64,000 nucleotides of DNA from Pseudomonas alliivorans (GTDB taxonomy: Bacteria > Pseudomonadota > Gammaproteobacteria > Pseudomonadales > Pseudomonadaceae). The notes beneath the pieces were generated by a model that saw only the letters and a program-made list of their open reading frames with translations, did no database searches and had not been told where the DNA came from. The stretch lies in the NCBI RefSeq assembly GCF_017826695.1, contig NZ_JAFFZW010000002.1, positions 496,001 through 560,000 on the forward strand, read 5' to 3'. Both the position numbers and the translations under genes were made by a program. Of the stretch, positions 45,785-53,772 are shown piece after piece. Positions within the stretch are counted from its first letter, which is position 1; the number at the start of each line of letters is the position of its first letter.

Positions 45785-46429
45785 TCAGTTGATCAGACCG
45801 GACGGCAGCAGGCCTATCAGCAGGCGAATGCCGAACGCGATCATGAAAAGCCCGGTCACGATGTCGATGACCTTTTTCATGCGTTGATAACGGGCCTGCA
45901 CCGCCGGGATCGAGAACAGCGTGGCCAGCAGCACGAACCAGGAGATGGCGAGAATGGCAATGATCGACACCCCGGCCGTGCGTACCCACATTGGCATCCC
46001 CGGCGTCGTCACGGTGGTAAACACGCTGGTGTAGAACGCCAATGCCTTGGGGTTGGTCAGGTTGGTGAACAGGCCGAAACGGTAGGCACGGCTGAGGCTG
46101 CCAATGCCCAGCGCGCCAATGTCTCGGGGTTTGGGCTGGCTGCCCGCGCTGCGCAGGCTCTTGGTGCCCAGCCAGGTCAGGTATGCCCCGCCCAGCAGTT
46201 GCAAGGCCGGTTGCAGCCAGGGCAGTTGCTGAAAGATCAGGCCCAGGCCAGTGGCGGCCAATAACGCCCAAAGGATGCTGCCCGAGGCGACGCCCAGCCC
46301 GGCGCAGATGCCTTGTTGCCGGGACTGGCTGAACGATAATTGGGTGATGACCAGAAAGTTCGGGCCGGGACTGATGATCAGAACAATGAAAGCACCGGCG
46401 AGCGCCGTCAGCAGAGTGATCTCGTACAT
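45785..46429 (-). CDS. LysE/RhtB-family amino acid exporter
   Basis: A 214-residue membrane protein with about six hydrophobic segments and the family N-terminus LAGAFIVLIISPGPNFLVITQLSFSQSRQQGICAGLGVASGS. LysE/RhtB proteins export amino acids and analogues. The gene is fixed in the operon (14 bp after the FAD/NAD(P) gene, 17 bp before the ADH gene), so the exported solute is probably the operon's amino-acid-like product, which would also give self-protection. Confidence 0.9.
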   Translation of the reverse strand: MYEITLLTALAGAFIVLIISPGPNFLVITQLSFSQSRQQGICAGLGVASGSILWALLAATGLGLIFQQLPWLQPALQLLGGAYLTWLGTKSLRSAGSQPKPRDIGALGIGSLSRAYRFGLFTNLTNPKALAFYTSVFTTVTTPGMPMWVRTAGVSIIAILAISWFVLLATLFSIPAVQARYQRMKKVIDIVTGLFMIAFGIRLLIGLLPSGLIN

Positions 46430-46443
46430 GTAACCAATTCCTT

Positions 46444-48255
46444 TTAGAGGGTTGAAAAAGAGGTGATGGAACGGGAGTCGAAGCGACCGGCCGAGAGCGC
46501 ATCAAGGCATGTCTCGGCAGCCTGCCGCGCCTCGATCAGCGCACGGCAGGTCGGGTCTGGCGTGGGCACGTAGTGGTTGTAGAAGGTGCAGCCTTCGACG
46601 ATCGGCCCCAGCGCCCAAAGGCGTGGATGAACGCTGCCGTCGGCACGTAAGGCACGCCCGGAAAGGTCCGTCTCCACACCGTCGGCCGGGTACGCATGAG
46701 CCGGGCGGACGAGGCCCTGACGCAGCAAGTCGTTCAGCAGCGGATCACGACTGGCGCAAAGACCGCGGTGCGCCACTCGGGCCCGGATCAGCGTGTCGAA
46801 CGGCACCGACGAGCCGGAGGCATCCTCCATGGGTGGCAGGACGGTGACGACACCCGCCTGGATCAGCGCCAGCAGGTCTTCGTAACGCTCTTTCTGCGGG
46901 CCGCCGACCAGTCGATTCGACAGACCGGCCCATTTTTCATAAAACGCCAGTGTCGACGCTTCGCTGAGGCCGCCGCGATCCGCCACACGCCGCAGCAGGT
47001 CGCGATAATCACGCCAGACTTCCAGCGCCTGACGAATCGGACTGTTCACGGTGCCCAGACGGCTCAGCGCCAGCTCACGCTTGATCCAGCGTTCGAACCA
47101 CTGCGCATAGGATTCATCAGTGCCGGACCAGCGCTCGGTGACCAGCCACTGCTCGGGTTCGAACTCGCCCCACTGCTCGGCCAGCGCCTTGAACAACCTG
47201 GGGTGCGATGCCTGACCCGTCGCATGACGAAGCGTCAGCTGCAGTGCCGGCAATTCACGAGGCGCGTCGAGCCGGACTTTGGCCTGCCAGAACAGGGCGC
47301 GCATTTCGTCCTTGATCAGCGGCAGCACATCACGCTCGAAATCAAGCTGTCCGGTCGTACGCTGCCGGCGAAGACCGGCAATGGCTTCAGCGGTGAAAAA
47401 CGTTCTCGGCAGCACAGCATGGGCAGAAGGATGCCACTGGGGCCGGGCGTGAAATGGCAGCCCGGAGCGAGAGTACAGCCCTATCCTCGGCTCCAGCCCG
47501 GACGGCAGGTAGCGCCAGCCCGCTAGGCCCGGATCAGAAACGTAGCGCCCGCCGCGCCCCTGAGTGAGCTGCGCGAGGGTGTCCATTGCCGTCAGGCCCA
47601 GCCCTTCGATCAACACCGACTCGCCGACGGCAGGTGGCGCATCTTCCGCGAAAGAATGCCCACAGGTCAGCAACACCGCATCTACTTCCAGCTCGCGAGC
47701 CGATGTCTGCAGGCAAAAACCTGCACCCACACCCAGCTCACGACAACCCGTGACCACCTCGGCGTGATGGCGCACTTCGACATGCGCCGGGCACTGCTGC
47801 AGCAGAAAACGGTAGCTGTCCTGCAAATAACGCCCCAGCAGTTTGCGCGGCACAAAGTCGCCGAACGCCACCGGCCTGCCCTGCCCATCCGTACTGACAT
47901 GGCCGCGCTCATCGAGCCTGACAGCCTTGGCCTCGCACCATTGCAAAAAGCTCCAGCCTGCAGGTTCACCGACTGGAAAGGCCGATGAGAACGCCGACAA
48001 CTGGCCCGCCATGGTATTGAGCATCAGGTAATCGGGCTGCTCGGCCAGGTGCAGGCCGCCGCCCGGTGCTTGGGGATCGAACACCTCGATGTGCAGCCGT
48101 TGCGCACGCGCCTTGCGACTCAAACCGATCAACTGTTCCAGAACACCGAGGCCGCGCGAGCCCATGCCGATGATCGCGATCGAACGCGGCTCAGGTCCGA
48201 ACTGCCGGGCACGCCGTTCGGCCCGGTCAAGAGAACGTGTCTGCATACCGGTCAC
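46444..48255 (-). CDS. Large FAD/NAD(P)-binding protein (NAD_binding_9-like)
   Basis: A 603-residue protein with an N-terminal Rossmann motif SIAIIGMGSRGLGVLEQLIG (residues 25-44), FDPQAPGGGLHLAEQPDYLMLNT and LLTCGHSF, matching the FAD/NAD(P)-binding family found in some N-oxygenation and secondary metabolite loci. The GTG at 48255 overlaps the SbnAB stop as GTGA; an ATG at 48246 is the alternative start. Its reaction is unknown: an oxidation or N-oxidation step on the product is a guess from the flavin fold and the neighbours. Confidence 0.75.
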   Translation of the reverse strand: MTGMQTRSLDRAERRARQFGPEPRSIAIIGMGSRGLGVLEQLIGLSRKARAQRLHIEVFDPQAPGGGLHLAEQPDYLMLNTMAGQLSAFSSAFPVGEPAGWSFLQWCEAKAVRLDERGHVSTDGQGRPVAFGDFVPRKLLGRYLQDSYRFLLQQCPAHVEVRHHAEVVTGCRELGVGAGFCLQTSARELEVDAVLLTCGHSFAEDAPPAVGESVLIEGLGLTAMDTLAQLTQGRGGRYVSDPGLAGWRYLPSGLEPRIGLYSRSGLPFHARPQWHPSAHAVLPRTFFTAEAIAGLRRQRTTGQLDFERDVLPLIKDEMRALFWQAKVRLDAPRELPALQLTLRHATGQASHPRLFKALAEQWGEFEPEQWLVTERWSGTDESYAQWFERWIKRELALSRLGTVNSPIRQALEVWRDYRDLLRRVADRGGLSEASTLAFYEKWAGLSNRLVGGPQKERYEDLLALIQAGVVTVLPPMEDASGSSVPFDTLIRARVAHRGLCASRDPLLNDLLRQGLVRPAHAYPADGVETDLSGRALRADGSVHPRLWALGPIVEGCTFYNHYVPTPDPTCRALIEARQAAETCLDALSAGRFDSRSITSFSTL

Positions 48256-50261
48256 CAGCGGTTGGATTCGAAGAAGAACTGCGGCACCGGCAAGGCGCTG
48301 CCCTCGGCCACGGCCTGCCCGTAAATCCGCTGCCCCACAGCCAGGTCGAGCACCCCCAGGCCGAACGGCGAGAAGATTGATGCCCGATCCGGGCTCAGCT
48401 CCACTTGCCCGGTCATCAGTTGCGCCAGCGTGCCGGTAATGAACGAACGGTCCTGATACTGCTGCACCGCCAGGTCAGGCGAGGTCCGGGCTTTCAGGCA
48501 ATGCTCGACGTCATCCAGAATGTTGTTGGCGCAGGCAATCACCTCCGGTCCCAGATCACGCAACGAGATGTTCAACACCAACTGACCCGGCCGGAATGCA
48601 GGCTTCAGGACATAAGGACTCGGCGCAGTGGTAGCGAACACCACCACATCCGCCTGCAGGCTGTCGTCCAGATCGGCCAGCTCACCGACCAACCGGTGCC
48701 GAGTCGTGGCGTGATCGACCAGCGCTCGTGCCGAATCGGCGTGCTGATCGAACACACTCACCGTATCCAGGGTCCAGCCGTCGCTGACGAACATGTCCAG
48801 AATGCTGCGCGCAATGAAGCCAGCACCAATGAACGCCATGCGCCGGGCATGTTTGTGATGACGATTCATCCAGCGCGCACCCAACACTGCCGAGGCGGCG
48901 GTGCGCATGGCGCTGATCCGCGACGCCTCCAGGCAGGCGAAGGCATAGCCGGTCTGCGGATCGTTGAGGATCAACACTGCCGAAGCACGTTGCAGACCCG
49001 ACTCTGTATTGCCGGGGAAGCTGGAAATCCACTTGATCCCACTGACCGGCTGTTCCCCGCACAAACTGGCGGGCAGCGCGATGATGCGGTTGGCCGGTGC
49101 TTCGGGAAACCTCAGAAAGTAACTGTCGGGGTTGATCGTCCGGCCTGCTTCATGGGCCAGATAAGCGTTCTCGACGTCATCAATGCACGCTTGAGGATCC
49201 GCCGCCAGCAGCCGCGCAACCACTTCACCGTCGATCACATGGAACGGAGCCTGGCGCGAGCGTTCGGCCGCCAGGTACGTGGTCCAGTGCGGCATGACCG
49301 GCATGTCTGCCAAGGTCATGTTCAGCACATCGCTGCCGAAATGCCGCTCGACCCACAGGTCGTCATACAGCGTGTCCAGATAGCGCTCACCCCAGTCCGG
49401 CGACAAGGCCACCACCACCGAACCGGGTTCGATGCGGTCGCGCCATGCGTGAACCGCCGCCGCCACGGTGGCGGTCGAACCACCGACCAGCAAGCCTTTG
49501 GTGCGCGCCAGAATGCGGCACATGGCCACGGTGCGCGACTCGGGCACCATCTCCAGCGCGTGCACACCGTCGGCATTGAAAATCGGCGGACGCTGGCTGG
49601 TGCCAAGGCCCGGAATGTAGCGACGGCTGGCCGGGGTGTTGAACGTCACCGAGCCGACACTGTCCACGGCAATGATTTTGGTGGTCGGGTGATGGCGCTG
49701 AAAATGCTGGAGGCAGCCCATCAGGGTACCGGTTGTGCCTGCGCCAACGAACAGGTAATCGACATGCCCGAAATGCTGGCTGATCGAACGCGCCGTGGTA
49801 CGTGCATGGGCTCGTGGGTTGGCCGCGTTTTCATACTGGTTGAGCCACACATAGCGCGGGTCGCTGCCGATTTTTTCACGGATCAGCGCGATGCGTGTAC
49901 CGAGAAATCCGCCGTTTTCGTCCGGCGTCTCGACCCGGATGACCTCGGCGCCATAAGTGCGCATCATGCGAATGTTGTGGTTGGAGCTGTTGGGATCGAC
50001 CACGCAGGTGAAGCGAATCCCGCGTTCGGCGCAGAGCATGGCCAGCGCTACACCGAGATTGCCCGACGACGATTCGATCAGAATCGTCTCCGGCCCTATC
50101 AGACCCCGTGATTGCAGGTCATCCACCAGACCTACAGCGGTCTTGAGCTTGATCGAACCTGCCGGGTTGAGCGATTCCATTTTCAGGAAAAAGTCATGCC
50201 CGAGGCCCGAGACCTTGAGAAAGGTCCGGTCGTGAATAATGTCGCAGATAGTGTCGTACAT
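48252..50261 (-). CDS. SbnA-SbnB fusion: L-2,3-diaminopropionate biosynthesis enzyme
   Basis: A 669-residue two-domain protein. Residues 1-320 are a cysteine-synthase-fold PLP enzyme with the PLP Lys at K38 (NPAGSIKLKTA) and SSSGNLGVALA, as in SbnA, which joins O-phosphoserine and glutamate to N-(1-amino-1-carboxyl-2-ethyl)glutamate. Residues ~335-669 are an ornithine-cyclodeaminase/mu-crystallin domain (GIKWISSFPGN, Rossmann MAFIGAGFIARSIL near 478, DDVEHC) as in SbnB, which oxidatively releases L-2,3-diaminopropionate and 2-oxoglutarate. In S. aureus these are separate proteins of about 326 and 336 residues. ATG 50261 lies 5 bp after the hydroxylase stop, behind GGAAG. Confidence 0.87.
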   Translation of the reverse strand: MYDTICDIIHDRTFLKVSGLGHDFFLKMESLNPAGSIKLKTAVGLVDDLQSRGLIGPETILIESSSGNLGVALAMLCAERGIRFTCVVDPNSSNHNIRMMRTYGAEVIRVETPDENGGFLGTRIALIREKIGSDPRYVWLNQYENAANPRAHARTTARSISQHFGHVDYLFVGAGTTGTLMGCLQHFQRHHPTTKIIAVDSVGSVTFNTPASRRYIPGLGTSQRPPIFNADGVHALEMVPESRTVAMCRILARTKGLLVGGSTATVAAAVHAWRDRIEPGSVVVALSPDWGERYLDTLYDDLWVERHFGSDVLNMTLADMPVMPHWTTYLAAERSRQAPFHVIDGEVVARLLAADPQACIDDVENAYLAHEAGRTINPDSYFLRFPEAPANRIIALPASLCGEQPVSGIKWISSFPGNTESGLQRASAVLILNDPQTGYAFACLEASRISAMRTAASAVLGARWMNRHHKHARRMAFIGAGFIARSILDMFVSDGWTLDTVSVFDQHADSARALVDHATTRHRLVGELADLDDSLQADVVVFATTAPSPYVLKPAFRPGQLVLNISLRDLGPEVIACANNILDDVEHCLKARTSPDLAVQQYQDRSFITGTLAQLMTGQVELSPDRASIFSPFGLGVLDLAVGQRIYGQAVAEGSALPVPQFFFESNRW

Positions 50262-50266
50262 GAGGG

Positions 50267-51589
50267 TCACTTCCACTGTGCCAGTAACGGTGCATCGGCC
50301 GTGCAATCGACGGCCTGTTCAAGAGCATTGGCGATACGTCCGGCGCGCAGGGCCATGAGGGAAAACGACTGGCTGTCGCTGATACCGTGACTGCGCTCGG
50401 AAAGGCCGTTGACCCAGATGTTCACGTCGCAGTCTTCGTCCATCGCGACGTGGTAATCCCGGTCGATCAGAAGCCCTCCGTCCAGGTCCGCCTTGAGCCA
50501 GGGTTGCAGCCCGCTCAGCAATGGCGGAATCAGGTATTGCTCGTAACCGGTGCCCAGCACCACAGCGTCCACGTCCAGCACCTGGCTACGCTGACTGAAG
50601 GTATCGGTGATCTCGACGCGATAACCGTTTCCGGCCTGTCCGATGGACGAAACGACGCTGTAGCCGTAGGTCTGCAGGCGTTTGCGTCCGGCGATGGCGT
50701 CCTCGTAGATCAGTGAAAACAGCTTCTGACTTTCGTCCGGGTCGATGCCTGCATAGTTGGTCGAGCGGCTCCAGTCGAGAAACCGATGCCGCGCTGCGTG
50801 GTTGAGGCTGTGGAAGTAGTCGACGTGATCGGGCGCAAAGACGCGGTTGGGGAACTGCCCCAGCTGGGTCAGTTTGAAACCGGCAGAACGATGCACGGAG
50901 TGCACTTCGATGCCCGCATCACGCGTCACCAGTTCCAGCACCGATTCGCTGGCGCTCTGCCCCGAACCCAGCACCAGCCAGCGCTTGGGCAGGTTCTCGC
51001 CAAAGGCTTGCAGGCGGGTCAGAAATTGCGAGGTGTGGAACAGCGCAGGGCCCAGCAGCGCCTGGAACATCACCGGAATGCGTGGCGCACTGCCGCTCGA
51101 CAGCACAATGTTACGGGTGGTGAAGCAGGCATCCGGCGTGCCGACTTTCAGCTCGCAAAGACGCCCGGCACGGACCACCGGAGCGATGTCGGTCACCGGT
51201 GAATTGAAGCGCGTATCGCTGTCGACCTGCTGCGACACCCAGGCCACGTAATCCGACCATTCGTGGCGGCTCGCAGGACGACCCAGCAAACCGAAATCGA
51301 ACAGTCGGTCCTTGCTCTTGAGGTACATGGCGAACGAGAAGCGGCTGCGCGGGTTGCGCGGCGTGACCAGATCGCGAAACACGTGGTGATTGATGTCCGT
51401 TCCGGCGAGCAGCAGTTCCCTGTGCCACTGGGTGTCCGCCGCGGCTTCCAGAAATTGCACAGAAAGGTTCGCCAGCGGACCGTTATCTTCCCGCGCATCC
51501 TCGAGCGCGCAGGCCAGAGCGATGCCCGCAGGGCCGAAACCGATACACACAGCATCCGATTGATAAAGGTGTGGTGTTGAATGACCCAT
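50267..51589 (-). CDS. L-ornithine/L-lysine N-monooxygenase family protein (amino acid N-hydroxylase)
   Basis: A 440-residue flavin N-monooxygenase of the IucD/PvdA/SidA class. FAD site GFGPAG (residues 17-22), NADPH site GSGQSASE (near 208), C-terminal GTGYEQYLIPPLL (near 345), and LLAGTDINHHVFRDLVTPRNPRSRFSFAMYL near 60-90 with the family's substrate-side pattern. It would hydroxylate a side-chain amine. Because the operon makes diaminopropionate, Dap is a possible substrate, although ornithine or lysine cannot be excluded. It lies 52 bp after the binding-protein-like gene. Confidence 0.87.
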   Translation of the reverse strand: MGHSTPHLYQSDAVCIGFGPAGIALACALEDAREDNGPLANLSVQFLEAAADTQWHRELLLAGTDINHHVFRDLVTPRNPRSRFSFAMYLKSKDRLFDFGLLGRPASRHEWSDYVAWVSQQVDSDTRFNSPVTDIAPVVRAGRLCELKVGTPDACFTTRNIVLSSGSAPRIPVMFQALLGPALFHTSQFLTRLQAFGENLPKRWLVLGSGQSASESVLELVTRDAGIEVHSVHRSAGFKLTQLGQFPNRVFAPDHVDYFHSLNHAARHRFLDWSRSTNYAGIDPDESQKLFSLIYEDAIAGRKRLQTYGYSVVSSIGQAGNGYRVEITDTFSQRSQVLDVDAVVLGTGYEQYLIPPLLSGLQPWLKADLDGGLLIDRDYHVAMDEDCDVNIWVNGLSERSHGISDSQSFSLMALRAGRIANALEQAVDCTADAPLLAQWK

Positions 51590-51641
51590 GAAATTCCCAT
51601 CCTTAGAGTTGGCGTAACGCCTTGAAAAGCGGTCGTGAACA

Positions 51642-52619
51642 TCAGAAAGGTTCCGGAATCAGCCCCTCGGGACCGACTTTCCAGACACTGTTGAATGCGC
51701 CGCGGTATTCGCCCCGATCAAAGCTGACCTCGCCCAGCGGCGTACTGAAGAGGGTGCGGTTCAGCACATCCAGCAGCTGCTTCCCGCGCCACGCGTTGTT
51801 GGCCAGGATTGCCAGCACGTGGAGCATCAGCAGGCTTTCCCGGTAATAGGTCTGTGGCATGACGCCGAACAGCGACGGGTGCAATGCCTGTGCTGCGGCA
51901 CTCTGTTGCGTGCCGGGCGGCACGCCGAAACCGATGACCCAGGTGTTGCTGTCATGGGCAGACGCACAGCCCAAGTGCGGCGAGGCGGCGTCGTCGGTCA
52001 GAACCAGCGGCCGGGTACTGCCTGCCTGACGTCGCGCCCGCCAATGCTCGCGACTGGGGTGCAGACGCCCGGCGAACACTTCCACATCGGCGTGCTCCCG
52101 TTCGCTCGCTACACGCAGGCCAGCGGTTTCAAGCGCATCGCCGATTGCCACGATGAGCGCCTGGCCATGGGCGCTGCCATCCGCTTGAAGGTGCACGGCA
52201 TGCCACTGACGAGCTGAAAGCCATCGCGTCAGGTCTACAGCCAGTTGCCGGTCCGACGGGCAAAACCTGAACACGTTGGGGTGCTCGATCGTGAGTCGAT
52301 CAATGGTCGCCGCAGGCGTCAGCAGCGCAATACCTGCCCGTTGATACAGCGCAGCCGCGCCGATGGCGGCATCGGACGAAAAGTGACCGATGACCAGATC
52401 TGCCTGCCAGTCGATCATCTGCTGCGCCACTTCGGCACCTCGGCCGGCACTGGCACCGTCATCGAGAAAGCGCCACTGCACGCGGCCCAGCCCCGGAATG
52501 ACGTTGCGCGCCACGGCCATTGCCCTGAGAAAGGTCCGGGCATGGGGCGTGTCATTCGGGTCGAACAACGCACTGACGCCGACCCGCAAGGCTTCAGGTT
52601 CCGGCAAGACGACGCTCAT
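51642..52619 (-). CDS. Type I periplasmic-binding-fold protein lacking a signal peptide
   Basis: A 325-residue protein like the LivJ/AmiC class: LRVGVSALFDPNDTPHARTFLRAMAVARN, DLVIGHFSSDAAIGAAALYQRAGIALLTPAATIDRL, NVFRFCPSDRQLAVDLTRWL, and FGVMPQTYYRESLLMLHVLAIL. It starts MSVVLPEPEALRVGV with no hydrophobic leader or lipobox, so it should stay in the cytoplasm. The ATG overlaps the DAO stop as ATGA. No ABC permease genes accompany it. It may act as a cytoplasmic ligand sensor or product-binding protein, like AmiC, but that is inferred. Confidence 0.72.
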   Translation of the reverse strand: MSVVLPEPEALRVGVSALFDPNDTPHARTFLRAMAVARNVIPGLGRVQWRFLDDGASAGRGAEVAQQMIDWQADLVIGHFSSDAAIGAAALYQRAGIALLTPAATIDRLTIEHPNVFRFCPSDRQLAVDLTRWLSARQWHAVHLQADGSAHGQALIVAIGDALETAGLRVASEREHADVEVFAGRLHPSREHWRARRQAGSTRPLVLTDDAASPHLGCASAHDSNTWVIGFGVPPGTQQSAAAQALHPSLFGVMPQTYYRESLLMLHVLAILANNAWRGKQLLDVLNRTLFSTPLGEVSFDRGEYRGAFNSVWKVGPEGLIPEPF

Positions 52620-53758
52620 GGCCGCACGCCCTGCTGATCCGGGCTGCACCGCAAGGGATCCGGCGCAAGTGCCGACCAGCCGGGACATGGCGTACGCTGC
52701 CCCGACAGGCGATCGCGCAACTGATCAAACGCGATATGCGCAACGCCCGGCGCGAACTTGAAGCCCAGCCCGGACATGCCGGCCGCCACATAAATCGGGC
52801 TCTGTTCGTCACAAAAGCCCAGCAACGGACGCCCATCCACGCTGTAGCTGTCAAAGCCCGGCAGGACGTCCAGCACACGCACCTGGGCCGCCCAGGTGTC
52901 GGACAACTGCGCAACGCGCTTGCGAGCGTCCTCGGCATGGCGTGCGTCCGGCAATGCGAGGTGCTCCGGCCACACACCGCTGTCGCGCAGGCCGCAACCG
53001 GTCTGCACGATGTTGCGGGTCAGCGGGATGCCGTAGCTCTGGGTGACGGCATCGATCAATGGCATGGACCAATCGCTGTCGGTCATGACCCGTGCCAGCG
53101 GAATCGAACGCGCTTCCAGCGCCAGATTCGGCACCAGTAACCGACTCCAGGCCCCGGCTGCCACGACCACCGCGCGACACCGCACGGTCACATCGCCCAG
53201 TTCGATGTGTACCAGGTCGCGGGCCCGGCAATCGATGGCCTTGATCTCGCGATGTTCCAGCAGCAAGCCGTGCTGACGCACCACGCCACACAACGCGGCC
53301 ACCGCCTGGCGCACATTGCCGACACAGGCGTGCGACTCGAACAGATTGACCCGCTCTTCGTCCGGGCAGCGTGGATAACGGCTGCCGTCCAGCTCGCGAC
53401 GGCTCAAAAGGCGCATGGGATACCGCTCACTGCCATAGTGCTCGATGGCGCGGCACAGGTTGTCCAGTTGATCGGGGGCCGCGCGGTAGATAACACCGGT
53501 GCGCCTGAGTGCCTGGCGGTAAGTCGTGGCGAACACGCCCTCTTCCATCCGGCCGATGGAATAAGCCGCCAGCTCCATCAGTAGCGGATCGTTGTCGTAC
53601 AGGCGCACCAGCCCGCCGGAGTAGCCGCTGGCCCCGAGGCTGCCTGCTGCCCCCTTGTCGATCAGCGCGACCGACACCCCTGCGCTGCATAGCTTCGCCG
53701 CGATACTGGCACCGGTGATCCCGGCGCCTATGACCGCTATTTCATGTTCGATGAACAT
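52616..53758 (-). CDS. FAD-dependent amino acid oxidase (DAO/glycine oxidase family)
   Basis: A 380-residue DAO-fold flavoenzyme. Rossmann motif IAVIGAGITGASIAAKL (G11-x-G13-x-x-G16), SGYSGGLVRLYD as the second FAD loop, and GFDSYSVDGRPLLGFC and YVAAGMSGLGFKFAPGVAHIAF as the C-terminal FAD motif. In hydrazine pathways a homologous oxidase (Spb39 type) cleaves the N-N linked lysine adduct by oxidation at the C-N bond to release the small hydrazino acid. ATG 53758 is 14 bp after the MetRS-like stop; a long open frame upstream is antisense noise within that gene's end. Confidence 0.85.
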   Translation of the reverse strand: MFIEHEIAVIGAGITGASIAAKLCSAGVSVALIDKGAAGSLGASGYSGGLVRLYDNDPLLMELAAYSIGRMEEGVFATTYRQALRRTGVIYRAAPDQLDNLCRAIEHYGSERYPMRLLSRRELDGSRYPRCPDEERVNLFESHACVGNVRQAVAALCGVVRQHGLLLEHREIKAIDCRARDLVHIELGDVTVRCRAVVVAAGAWSRLLVPNLALEARSIPLARVMTDSDWSMPLIDAVTQSYGIPLTRNIVQTGCGLRDSGVWPEHLALPDARHAEDARKRVAQLSDTWAAQVRVLDVLPGFDSYSVDGRPLLGFCDEQSPIYVAAGMSGLGFKFAPGVAHIAFDQLRDRLSGQRTPCPGWSALAPDPLRCSPDQQGVRP

Positions 53759-53772
53759 CGTGGAGAGTCCGT

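Noticed and set aside
48405..50111. A 568-codon plus-strand frame opposite the SbnA-SbnB gene
   Set aside because: Antisense to conserved PLP and NAD domains; no ribosome site, no recognisable fold.
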